Assembly (NCBI RefSeq): GCF_030272615.1
Contig: NC_081414.1
Span: forward strand, 49,755,136-49,819,135
DNA: 64,000 bases
Origin: Cryptomeria japonica
Lineage: Eukaryota > Streptophyta > Pinopsida > Cupressales > Cupressaceae
Direction: 5' to 3'
The translations under genes and the position numbers were made by a program. Positions 11,940 to 22,053 of this stretch are shown here, piece after piece. The notes beneath the pieces were generated by a model that ran no database searches, was not told the DNA's origin, and worked only from the letters and a program-made list of their open reading frames with translations. Every line of letters starts with the position of its first letter. The stretch's first letter is position 1.

Positions 11940-13314
11940 ATTAAGATCCAAGAAAAATGCAAGTACCAAATATGCCAAGAATGGCCAAATACTGAAAGTA
12001 AAATTTATACTCAAAATCACTGCAAAAAAAATGAAATATTATGAAAGTAGACAAAAAAAATGCACTTTCAAAAAAAAATGGCACCTGAAAAGGAGGTCGT
12101 ATGACCCCAAACGAAGCCTCTGAAGTTGCAAAAATGAGGATTAGATAGGTATAGTCATGAAGATCTGCAATTTCTAAAAATTCCATTCATCAAAATCAGA
12201 AACTTCTTCCACCACTGCGAAGAGCACAAAATTTTAGCCCATTTCAAAAAAAATTGCACCAAAAAAGGAGCTAAAATGAGCAAGATATGGCCTTCCAAAG
12301 TTGAACTGCAAAATTGAAAAGCTCAATAAGAGGGAGTTAAAAAAATTTCAAAATACTATTGATGTGGTGCTGATGTCAGAAAATGATAGGCTTAAACTTG
12401 ATGCCCGTCTGTTCGTCAAAAAATATTCACCTCTTTGCCCATTCGGCATGTACAGTACGCACTAGGTGACGTGGCGATCTGTGACTAGTAAAAAAAGATG
12501 ATGTGGCAAAGTTTGACAGGTGATGTTGATGTGGCCGGTCCATGTGGCAGAGGGGCCCAACAAGTGGCGAAGGATGGCGGGCCCAGCTACTGAGGTGACG
12601 GTCGGGTGGTCGACGAGAGCACTGTCGGTGATAGAGGACCGACAGGGGGTTGGCTGGAGGGCCTGAGTAGCTGCGGGTATCGGTCGGTGGCAAGGTCCCT
12701 TGCTGAAGAGCCGATGGTGGCGGCCGGAGTAGCAGGGCCGGGTTTGGAGGGCTTCTGTCTCCCAGGCCAGAGGAAGTCGAAGAAAAGGTGTCGTCGAGGT
12801 TAGAGACTGTCTGCCGGGGAAAAGGTGCTGCCGAGAGTACGTGCAGGTACGGTGGCCGCCGGGAGTATGTGCAAAGCCGCGAAGACCTGCAAAACCTACA
12901 GGTACGAAGATCCCCGAGGGGGGGGGGGGTCTGCGTACCGCCCCCCAATTTTTTTTTTTTTAATTTCGAAATCCTTATGACTATAGTCAAAATAGGCCAA
13001 AAAAAAAATTCTCACCAAATATAGTCGACTTTATAGTCAAAATTTATGGAAACGGCTGAATTTTTTTATTTTTTTTAAGAAAATAATTTTTTTTTTTAAA
13101 TTTCAAAATTTGTATGACTATAGTCAAAATAGGCCAAAAAATAATTCTCACCAAATATAGTCAGCTTTATAGTCAAAATTTATGGAAATGGCCTCTCGGA
13201 CTCAACCATGATGTCCAAATCGTTGTATGACACCCCCCAAAAATGAAGAACCCCAAATCCAAAAATTGAAGCCTCTAAAATGTCTCCAAAAGACTAATCA
13301 ATGAAGCCCTATAG
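11940..13314 (-). other. Leader of element A with GC-rich block
   Basis: It aligns by eye with the leader of A copy 1 (positions 1-1050). AT-rich flanks are well conserved, and a GC-rich middle block (12430-12930) is poorly conserved. A 187-codon minus-strand frame at 12427-12990 is rich in Arg, Pro and Ser, as expected of random translation of GC-rich DNA, and has no counterpart in copy 1; I do not call it a gene. Confidence 0.65.
12947..13195. repeat. About 130-bp tandem duplication in A leader
   Basis: The unit contains TATGACTATAGTCAAAATAG, then ATTCTCACCAAATATAGTC and TTTATAGTCAAAATTTATGG. It occurs at about 12955-13060 and again at about 13085-13190. Copy 1 of the family has only one partial version (880-925). 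Confidence 0.8.
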
Positions 13315-13326
13315 GCTTTGATACCA
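13315..13326 (-). other. Primer-binding site of element A
   Basis: The minus strand reads TGGTATCAAAGC next to the 5' LTR end. It has one mismatch from the initiator-Met site, which is exact in A copy 1. Confidence 0.85.
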
Positions 13327-13788
13327 TGTGATATTTTGCCAAGATCAAGGGCTCAATGAAAAATACAATAGAGAGACAAAATATTGATAGGAATAAACTA
13401 TATTCTATCAAGAGAAAATATTGATCAACTGGATCATCAATCGTTGTTACATACAATGAATATGAGTCTGCTTATATAGGCAAGGCTATATGGATATGTG
13501 AGCACACAAACATGACAAGTGGCTAAATAAGAAACAAGGGTAGGTAGGAAATAGGTGTGGGTAGGTAGGAGAAACAATATAATATTCCACATGATGTGGA
13601 TTGCCCACTGAATGTGGAATGTAACAACAAGATAAGTCCACAAAAGGTGGAAATTCTCCTACGCACACTATCCCAATATGGTACAAACACCCAAGTGTCT
13701 CATACCCAAACTACTATGAAATGCATTTCCTAAGTAAACTTAAGTAAGGTCTAATAATATCCAAGATGAATAATTAATTACACCAACA
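13327..13788 (-). repeat. 5' LTR of element A
   Basis: 462 bp with TG...CA ends on the minus strand (TGTTGGTGTAATTAATTA to AATATCACA). It carries TATATAAG near 13470 (minus strand). It is nearly the same length as its partner at 8824-9281. Confidence 0.9.
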
Positions 13789-14450
13789 GTTTGAAATCCC
13801 CACATAGGGTAAGCTCTAACAAACTTGTTGTTGAAATCCTCTAACTAGGTGATCCATTAGATTGGATTTGAAATCCTCCACCAAGGTTACATTTAACAAG
13901 GTATTACCTTTAACAGGGTATTTGTAGTCAATCCCTTAACTAGGTGGTCCTTAACCGGATATGTTCCTATCAAAATATTCTTGTATAAGCTTCTAACCAA
14001 GCTTGGCTCCTAATAGGGCGAACTTCAGAAGATTTCAAATAATACTTGTGGGTATTCATCCCCACAATGATTTTTCCAATTTGGGTTTTCACATGAAAAA
14101 TCATTGTGTCAAGTGGTGAATGATATTGTGGATGTGTTTTTGGTATGGTTGATATGAATGACTGGAAATGATCTGAAATATGTTATTATTAGTATTAGTT
14201 AAGTGGTTTAAGGTTTTGGTCAAATGATATTAAGTTTTAGATCTGTTGCATTATATCACTAAAGTATTAGGTCAATTGGTAAGGTTTAACAGAGAAGCTG
14301 CAAATTTATTAAAGTGACTAAACCAGTAAAATTTGTGAGTTTATTCTAAGTTGAAAGTAAGTTTGGTGAAAAATCAGTTAATTTTCTATCTACTGATTCA
14401 CCCCCCCTCTCAGTAGTTGACCAGATCTTTATAGTTTCATCATATTATCA
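13789..14450 (+). repeat. 5' LTR of B, second half
   Basis: It starts GTTTGAAATCCCC and matches the 3' LTR from about 19650 to 20310. It ends CATATTATCA two bases before the primer site. Confidence 0.9.
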
Positions 14451-14452
14451 AT

Positions 14453-14464
14453 TGGTATCAGAGC
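14453..14464 (+). other. Primer-binding site of B, initiator Met tRNA
   Basis: It reads TGGTATCAGAGC, exact, two bases after the LTR end. Confidence 0.92.
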
Positions 14465-14520
14465 ATTCCAAGTCCTCTTGTGTATAAGCCTAATAGCTTG
14501 AGGAAAAGATCTAGGAGAAA

Positions 14521-15435
14521 ATGATGAAGAGAGAGGGTTTGAAGTTCAATAGAGATAACTACAGAATCTGGAGTAACAGGATGAAGATTTACATCAAGAG
14601 CTTAGGAAGTCAGTATTGGGATCATGTTGTTACTATGTAAAACTTACCTAGTGGAACTCTGACAGATGATCAAAAGAAGGAGCAACATGAGAACAACCAA
14701 GCATTAGAAGCCATCATCAGTACCTTGTCAGATTCAGAATATGTTGATGTTCATGGATTGGATACTGCACATGAAGTTTGGAAGAAATTGGAAGAAATCT
14801 ATGGTGGTGATGAGCATGTAAAGATAGCCAAGGAAGAGAGTCTCAGAGGAAAATTTGATGATATGAGAATGGTTGAAGGAGAAAACATTCAATAGTATGG
14901 TTAGAGAAACAAGGAGATAATTGGAGAAATCAAAAGTGTTGGAGGTACAATGGATGATGCCACTGTGGTTAGCAAGGTATTGAGAACCCTTCTACCGGTC
15001 TATGCTATCAGAGTTGCAGCCATTCAAGAACTCAAATTTATTGACAAGACAAAGGTAACTTTTGACTTTATCATTGGTAAATTAATTGCATTCGCATTAA
15101 ATGGTTTTGATGGAAGCGTTCAGAGGTCAGAATCTGCATTTCAAGCCTCAGTATCAACCCCACCAGTAAGGAAAAGCAGAGAAGTAAGTTATAGTAATGA
15201 ATCTAGATCCAGTAGAGAGGTAGATGATGAAGATATCCTGATGGAACTTCAAGCATTGTTGGTCAAGTGGTTACCCAGAGGTACTGGTAAGTATAGAGGT
15301 AAATTACCACTTGAATGGTTTTCTTGTAACCAGATAGGACATATTGTTGCTAACTATCCTAATGGAGATAACAAGGAAAAATGAGAGAAATATAGGAAGT
15401 TTAAAGGAAAAGGAAAAAGAAATTGTCTCATTATA
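14521..15435 (+). pseudogene. gag of Copia element B
   Basis: The ATG at 14521 opens MMKREGLKFNRDNYRIW, a Copia gag start. The frame continues through EVWKKLEEIYGGDEHVKIAK and LRGKFDDMRM to KVLRTLLPVYAIRV. Stops lie at 14638 (TAA), 14893 and 14902 (TAG) and 15382 (TGA), all in one frame. The zinc knuckle reads WFSCNQIGHIVANYP near 15315-15360, where the first and last Cys of C-x2-C-x4-H-x4-C have become Trp and Tyr, so it could not bind zinc normally. The frame is shared with the protease and integrase downstream, as in a single gag-pol polyprotein. Confidence 0.88.
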
Positions 15436-17148
15436 GTGGATGAAGGTATTACAAATGAAGAATCTGAGGAAGATACAAATGTGGACATTGTCTTTGTTTC
15501 TATCAAAGAAGACATATCAAATCAGAAGGCATTGGTCTCTCACTTGGATAATTTAGATGACTGGATTATAGATAGTGGTTGTTCACACCACATGATTGGT
15601 GACCGGAGAAAGTTTCTAACATTGAACGAATTCGATAGAGGTGTTGTTAGATTTGGGAATAACTCTCCATGCATGGTGAAAGGCAAAGGATCCATTTTCC
15701 TAAATGGTAAGAGTAGTGCAGATGATGTCTACTGGGTTGAAGGTCTGAAACACAATATTTTGAGTGTTGTTCAACTCAATGACAAAGGTTACCCGTTACA
15801 ATTGAAGAATGGATTTTGCAAGATCTTTGGAAGCAAAGGTGAACTGATTGCAATAGGCAAACAAACCAATGGTAACTTATTTCACTTCAACTCTAAAATC
15901 AACAGTTGTTTGATTGCAAAAGTAGAAGATAGTTGGCTTTGGCATCAAAGGTTTTGCCATGTGAATTTTGATAACATTGTAAGAGTCAACAAGTCAAAAT
16001 TAGTAAGAGGACTACCACAGTTGGAAAAACCAGTGAGTGATTTGTGCAAGGAATGTTAGTTAGGGAAAATGACATCCTCAACCTTCAAGAGAAAATCTTT
16101 CTCAGCTAAACATTTGCTAGATTTGGTTCATATTGACCTATGTGGACCAATGAAGACTAGGAGTATTCAAGGAGATCGGTACTTCATGATATTTACCGAT
16201 GACTGCTCAAGGATGATGTGGGTCACATTTTTGAAAGACAAGACAAAAGCATTCAACAAATTTAAAACATTCAGAGCCTTGGTTGAGAATGAAAGTGGAA
16301 GGAAGCTAAAATGTTTAAGAATTGATCAAGGTGGTGAATTTACTTCAGATTAATTCACTAGATAATGTGAAAACTATGGGATCAAGAGGCAATTATCTAC
16401 ACCAAGGACACCATAGCATAACAATATTGCAAAAAGAAATAACCGGTTAGTGGTTGAAGCTGCTAGGACTATGTTAATTCAAGGAGGTGTAGCTAAGACA
16501 TTTTGGAGAGAAGCTATCAGCACAACTGTTTATACAATGAACCGTATACTGGTCAAAAGAGGTAAGGACAAAGCACCCTATGAATATTGGTATGGTAGAT
16601 CACTGAATGTCAATTACTTCAAAAATTTTGGTAGAAGATATTTTATTAAAAGAAGTGATTATATTGGAAAGTTTGATATCAAAAGTGATGAAGACATATT
16701 TCTTGGTTATTCCAGCAAGAGAAAAGTTTACAAGTTCTACAACAACTGGACTAGGAAGATCATTGAAAGTGTCAATGTCCGAGTAGATGAATTTCCTGAA
16801 AAATCTGAAGAAACCAGCAAGAAGAAGGAAGAAGAAGAAGAACCAAACACACTATTTTTGGAACCGGAACCAGTAAAGCCAGAAGTTGGAAGAATGAACA
16901 TAGAGGTCCCAGTTCAACCGGAACAAGAAGTTCCAACAAAAGATGAAGAAAGTGAAGAAGAAGAAGAAGAACTTGAAAACCAAGATCATGTTATTCCAAT
17001 GTATGTCAAACTCAATCACAACCCCAATCAGATTATTGGAGAGAAGAATGCGGGTGTGTTAACTAGAAGAGGGATAAGAGAAAACTCTTGCATGATCTCC
17101 ACCTTTGAGCCTAGAACAACAAAAGAAACATTTATAGATGAACACTAG
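15436..17148 (+). pseudogene. Protease and integrase of Copia element B
   Basis: Same frame as gag. The protease site WIIDSGCSHHMIG lies near 15570-15600. The gag-pre-integrase zinc-binding part (WHQRFCHVNFDN ... LCKEC) lies near 15940-16056, followed by a TAG. Integrase follows: the first catalytic Asp is in LVHIDLCGP (near 16135) and the second in LRIDQGGEF (near 16325). The expected catalytic Glu appears as Lys in NIAKRNNRLVVEAAR (near 16430). Stops lie at 16057, 16351, 16363, near 16412, and 17146. An acidic Glu-rich linker (near 16810-16980) leads to RT. The lost Glu and the stops make it inactive. Confidence 0.9.
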
Positions 17149-17157
17149 ATCAAGGCA

Positions 17158-18639
17158 ATGGAAGAAGAACCTGATCAGATAGAGAAGAATAACACATGGT
17201 CATTGGTACCCAAACCAGAAAACAAGAATGTAATAGGCATAGAGTGGGTATTCAGAAACAAATTGAATGAAGACGTAGTAGTGGTGAGGAATAAAACTAG
17301 ATTGGTATGCAAAGGATATGGACAAGAGGAAGGTGAAGATTATGGTGATACATTTGCAGTAGTAGCAAGATTGGAAGGAGTAAGGACTCTACTTGCATTT
17401 GCAAAATACATAGGATTTACGGTATATCAGATGGATACTAAATCAACATTCTTAAATGGAATATTGGAAGAAGAAGTTTACATAGAACACCCAGATGGTT
17501 ATGCATTAACTGAAGAAAAGGATATGGTGTGCAAGCTACATAAGGCACTATATGGATTGAAACAAGCACCAAGAGCATGGTATGAAATATTGCACTCTCA
17601 CTTGGTAAAGATGGGTTTTCAAATAACCAGTGAAGATAGTAACATATATCTCAAGACAGAAGGAGATAAAATACTGGTGAGGTATTTGTTGATGATATCA
17701 TTTTTGGAGGTAATGATGATATGTGTCATGATTTTGCTAATGAAATGAAGAATGAATTTGAGATGTCATTGGTAGGTGAGATAAAAAAATTCATAGGTTT
17801 GCAAATCCAATAGATGAAGGAAGGAATTTTTATTACACAATCCAAGTATGTGAAGGAAGTGTTGAAAACTTTTGGAATAGGATATTGTAAACCAGTTGGA
17901 ACACCAATAGTTACAGGTTGTAAATTGTCAAAGAAAGATTTTGCACTAGTTGATGAAAAGGAATATAGATCCATGATAGGTAAGCTACATTATGTTGTCC
18001 ACAATAGACCAGACATTGCTCATGCAATAGGATTGGTTGCCAGATTTCAGAAAAATCCGAAGGAGTCACACATGACAACAATTAAAAGAAATTTTAGATA
18101 CTTGAAAGGCACAATAGATTATGGATTATGGTATTCATATGCAGGAGACTTTGACTTGAAAGTATATACCGATGCAGATTGGGTAGGCAATGTTGATGAC
18201 AAGAAAAGTACAATCAGAGGAGCATTTTTTCTTGGAGGCAGATTTGTGTCTTGGAACAACAAGAAACAAATTTTGAATCTCTTAATCAACAGCAAAAGCT
18301 GAGTATGTTGCAGCTTACATGAATTGTACCCAAGCAATTTGGATGAAACACATATTGGAAGGTTTCAAGCTAAAGATATCATAATTGGTAAGAATTATCT
18401 CTGATAACAGAAGTGCTATAAATATTTCTAAGAACCCGGTGTTGCATGCTAGGACAAAGCATATAGAGTTGAAGTATCATTTCCTAAGAGAGAAAGTTCA
18501 AAGCAAAGATGTATCACTGGAGCATGTTTCCACTAAAGAACAACTAGTAGATATTTTTACTAAACCTCTACCTAAGGCTACATTTGAATATCTTAGAGGC
18601 GAGTTAGGGTTATACCCCTACATGAAGTCAATTAAGTAG
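17158..18639 (+). pseudogene. Reverse transcriptase and RNase H of Copia element B
   Basis: RT begins with NNTWSLVPKP and IGIEWVFRNKLNED. It has a catalytic Asp in VYQMDTKSTFLNGILEEEVY (near 17430) and LHKALYGLKQAPRAWY. After a +1 frameshift near 17680 comes the catalytic FVDDIIFGG. The frame then runs through KFIGLQIQ and YRSMIGKLHY into RNase H (VYTDADWVGNVDDKKSTIRG). A second frameshift near 18285 restores the original frame for STAKAEYVAAYMNCTQAIW and the end (LEHVSTKEQLVDIFTKPLPK). Extra stops lie near 17812 and 18382. Order and length are those of a normal Copia pol. Confidence 0.92.
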
Positions 18640-18951
18640 ATATGGAAGACATCAATCTCGGAGCCTATTGAAAATCTTGAAGAAAGATCAGTGAAGCATG
18701 GATAAGAAACATAATGGTTTACCTTCAATTCAGTATTATTGTCAAAGGGGGAGAAAAGTATATGTTTGATAGCCTTATATGTTAAGGAGAGAAGATAGAT
18801 TGCAGACCAAATACCAGCCGAAGATATGAAGATACAGTTGGAGGATAGTATATGTTGAAAAATGTAAACTGGGATTCCTATACATGTGTATATGATTTAC
18901 TCTCAATCGTGACAATCAATTGGTATTGATATTTGTATTGCCATAAATGCC

Positions 18952-18963
18952 AAAGGGGGAGAA
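18952..18963 (+). other. Polypurine tract of B
   Basis: AAAGGGGGAGAA directly abuts the 3' LTR start TGTTGGC. Confidence 0.9.
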
Positions 18964-20310
18964 TGTTGGCATTGCATGAAGATTGTATTGAAGAAGTATA
19001 TTAGGAAGTGTTGCCATTGATGTCAATAGCAACCGATAATGAAGCAGTAAAGAAATTGGTAATGAAGTAGTGAAGATCAATTGGTAACCCTATCCAGTTG
19101 AGAAGCAGAACCCTAACTGATGAAGTTTGGAGATTGATTGTGATGATTTATGATCGGATGATGATCAATGATGAAGATTCCATGAAAGAATGTTGCATGT
19201 GATGAGTTTCTAGAAGGTTTTGGCACGTAAAAGATAACCATTTATCTTGAGAATGATCAAATTCATAGTATAAAGTGACAAACGCGTGATGTGTTACAAG
19301 ATTCAAAGTATGATGATCCAGGAGTAGTTGTAGATGCCTAGAAGAATGTGAAGTTGTTGCAATGTAATCTAATGGTCTAGATTGAACCGATGTGTTTATA
19401 ATCTCTATGAGAATCTTAGTGTTTGTGTTGTGTTACCAACCTAATATATTTGTTTTTAAGATCGATGGGTTGATTGAATGAGTGGTTGGCAAAATTTGGT
19501 TGTGTGTGAAAGTGATTGTTGCTGAACTAGGAGGTGTATCTGCAGAATGATGTGAAGATAGATAGGAGTGGTAAAGGATCTGATTCAGTAAGGAAGTGTT
19601 ATTTCCAGATTGGTCAAAGAGCTTGTTATTCTCTAACCATTACAACAGTTTGAAATCCCCTCACTGGGTAAGCTCTAACAGGCTTGTTGTTGAAATCCTC
19701 TAACCAGGTGATCTATTAGCTTGGATTTGAAATCCTCCACTGAGGTTACCTTTAACATGGTATTACCTTTAACAAGGTATTTGTAGTCAATCCCTTAACC
19801 AGGTGGTCCTTAACCGGATCTATTCCTAACAAAACATTCTTGTAAAACCTTCTAACCAGGATTGGCTCCTAATAGGGCGAACTTCATAAGAGTTCAAAGA
19901 ATACTTTTGAGTATTCATCCCCACCATGGTTTTTCCCATTTGGGTTTCCACGTGAAAAATCATTGTGTCAAGTGGTGAATGATTTTGTGGACGTGTTTTT
20001 GGTATGGTTGATATGAATGATTGGAAATGATCTGAAATGTGTTATTATTAGTATTAGTGAAGTGGTTTAAGGTTTCGGTCAAAGGATATTTAAGTTTCAA
20101 ATCTTTTGCATTATATCATTGAGGTATTAGGTCAACCGGTAAAGTTTAACATAACAGTTGTAGATTTGTTAAAGTGACTAAACCAGTAAACTTTGTGAGT
20201 TGATTCTAAGTCTAAAATAAGTTTGGTGAAAATTCAGTTAATTTTCTATCTACTAATTCACTCCCCCTCTCAGTACTTGACTGGATCTTTATAGTTTCAT
20301 CATATTATCA
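18964..20310 (+). repeat. 3' LTR of B
   Basis: 1,347 bp, uninterrupted, TG...CA ends. It provides the empty-site reference for element A's insertion (ACCATTACAACAGTTTGAAA near 19640-19660). Confidence 0.92.
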
Positions 20311-21235
20311 ACTTGTTGAATCTATACTCTAATTCTATATTCATGTTTGTAACACAAGCACTCACAAGTTCAAACACCAAACAAAACACCTTCTAAAAAT
20401 GATAGCAGTAAGAAAATATTTTCTATATTCCTCAAAAGCAAAGAGTACAAAATGAATGAAAATAAGAATATGGGATTTCTTTGTAGAAAAATAAAATAAA
20501 CCTAATCTATAATTAGGGATCTAAAATTAGCTCAAATAAGCCCTAAGTGAGCTTAACCAAGATATAACATGCCTCCTAATTATAGAATGCACTAACATCT
20601 TTGTGTAGGAGCATATTGAAAGTAAGGTTTAAGGGAGATGGGAAAGGAATTTAATCAACCCAAGAGTGGAAGCAATAACAAACGAAAAAATTCATAGAGA
20701 AGATGTTAGGTGAATATTTTGTAATCAAATGACTATCAATTACAAAATGGTTGATTAAGCCATAGTTATAGTGAGATTGCATCTCTCATCACAAAGGGGA
20801 GGTTGCCTTCTTATTTCCACCTTAACAACTAGTATCTAAACTATATCTATATACACTAATTTACTCATTGGGTATTACACTCATCATATTCTCTTCTTTA
20901 TGAATAGACACATTCTTTTCTTTTACAATTCTTAAATCATAAAATTGTAACAATTACAACATGTATACTATCGCAAGACACTAATTAAAGTAATAATGAC
21001 CGATATATAATCAAGTTACATGGAAGAATAACTAAAATATTTTAGCAAATTCTAAATAACCAAGAAACATATGTAAGCTCAAAGTCTTCTGTTGCTTCTA
21101 AAAATTGATCAAAGGAACAAGATTATGGCATACGAATAGCTCAAAGTCTCTCACATATACCACAATTTAAACTACTCTATGTAGATAATATAAAACAACA
21201 CAAAGTATCCAAACTATTACCAAATTGCACATAAC
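20311..21235. other. Unassigned AT-rich DNA between B and C
   Basis: No coding signal is seen. The last five bases (ATAAC, 21231-21235) are the target site of element C, and the same five bases recur at 39678-39682, so 39683 onward is the original continuation of this stretch. Confidence 0.6.
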
Positions 21236-21319
21236 TGTTATGCCTAGCATATCTATTTCCCCATTAGTCTCCTTGAGTCGAGACGTGGGCCCCCCTTTTT
21301 CTTTTTTCCCTTTTTGGTT

Positions 21320-21985
21320 TTGACCTCAGAACTCCAGAGTCCCGGAGTCCCAAGGTCCCTTTTGTTGTTGACCTCGGAACCTCGGAGTCTCGAGGTCGTC
21401 TTTGCGGCCTACTTCGGAACCCCGGACCCCCAGAGTTTAGGGGTCGGGTGTTCTTTTTATTTTGTCTAGCTTGGAAGCCCGGGACACTGGAGTCTCGAAG
21501 TTGTGTTAAACGCTTTTGTACGGACGGGTTCGGGGACCTATAAATAGAGATCATGGACTTTTAAAATTCATTTTGTGCATTCAGAGCTCCTCCTCCCTAG
21601 CTCCAAGTCGCGAACTTCTGGACCTTCAAGCTTTCCTTGGTGTTTTCAGGCATTTTGATTCACCAGGTTGGTGAATTTTCTTGCCCTCGTTGTGTTTTCT
21701 ATGCTAGTTTTCCTTTCCTTTCCCTTTCATTTGTTTTTCTTTTTGTTTTCGCGTGGTTTTTTTTGTTGTGTGTGCCCTAGTTTTCACCCTGGATCCTCAG
21801 ACTTTCGGGCGGTTCCACTTCCACACCCCGGAACCCTGGATCCTCGGAGTTCCAAGTGGTTTCATTTTCACCCCAGAGTTCCGGGTGGTTTCATTTTCAC
21901 CACCTCGAAACCCCGGAGCCCCGGAGTTCCGAGCCTTCTCCCTTTGTGCCTAGCCCGGGACCCCAGGACCCCGAAGTCCCGAAGC
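21320..21985 (+). repeat. Degenerate GC-rich repeats flanking the C promoter
   Basis: Variants of GGAACCCCGGAGTCCCGAGGTC recur at about 21320-21520, before the TATA box, and again at about 21795-21985, after the presumed start of transcription. The same arrangement is in the 3' LTR (34680-34910 and 35205-35405). Confidence 0.75.
21539..21547 (+). promoter_or_regulatory. TATA box of element C LTR
   Basis: TATAAATAG within ACCTATAAATAGAGATCATGG is conserved in the 3' LTR at 34946-34954. Transcription would start near 21570-21580 and run through the LTR frame into gag. Confidence 0.75.
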
Positions 21986-22021
21986 AAATTAAAGTTTATG
22001 CCTAATTTTGGAGACTGAAGA

Positions 22022-22041
22022 TTTGTGTTTCACTTGTAGGT
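22022..22041 (+). other. Candidate 3' splice site before the LTR frame
   Basis: A T-rich stretch runs into CACTTGTAG|GTTCG here and into CACTTGCAG|GTTCG in the 3' LTR (near 35455-35461), 10-15 bp before the ATG. A matching donor could be CACCAG|GTTGGTGA near 21661-21670. Splicing of the leader is inferred only. Confidence 0.35.
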
Positions 22042-22053
22042 TCGAGTGGTTAG

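Larger units (their letters stand above)
8824..13788 (-). mobile_element. Non-autonomous Copia-type element A copy 2, nested in B's LTR
   Basis: Its LTRs (8824-9281 and 13327-13788) flank a leader and a gag-protease frame on the minus strand. The internal region is about 4.05 kb, and no integrase, reverse transcriptase or RNase H could be found in it. It splits B's 5' LTR exactly. CAACAG occurs at both junctions (8818-8823 and 13784-13789). Because the A LTR itself ends CAACA, the duplication could be AACAG or partly coincidental, and the left terminus has lost the canonical TG. The element resembles the class of plant retrotransposons that carry only gag. Confidence 0.9.
8168..20310 (+). mobile_element. 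Copia element B (carries nested element A)
   Basis: Two LTRs starting TGTTGGCATTGCATGAAG flank a plus-strand Copia gag-pol remnant. The 5' LTR is split at 8823/13789 by element A; its two parts sum to about 1,318 bp against 1,347 bp for the 3' LTR. The initiator-Met primer site follows the 5' LTR and a purine tract precedes the 3' LTR. The internal region is about 4.5 kb, normal for a complete Copia. Flanking pentamers differ (GATAG on the left, ACTTG on the right), so no target duplication is visible. Confidence 0.92.

Noticed and set aside
12427-12990. 187-codon minus-strand open frame in the A leader
   Set aside because: Arg/Pro/Ser-rich as expected from GC-rich DNA, no motif, no matching frame in A copy 1, and it lies between primer site and gag.
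21668-22018. Open frames in the C LTR leader (and 35140-35388)
   Set aside because: Translation of T-rich and GC-repeat DNA. Wording differs between frames and the region is probably an intron or untranslated leader.
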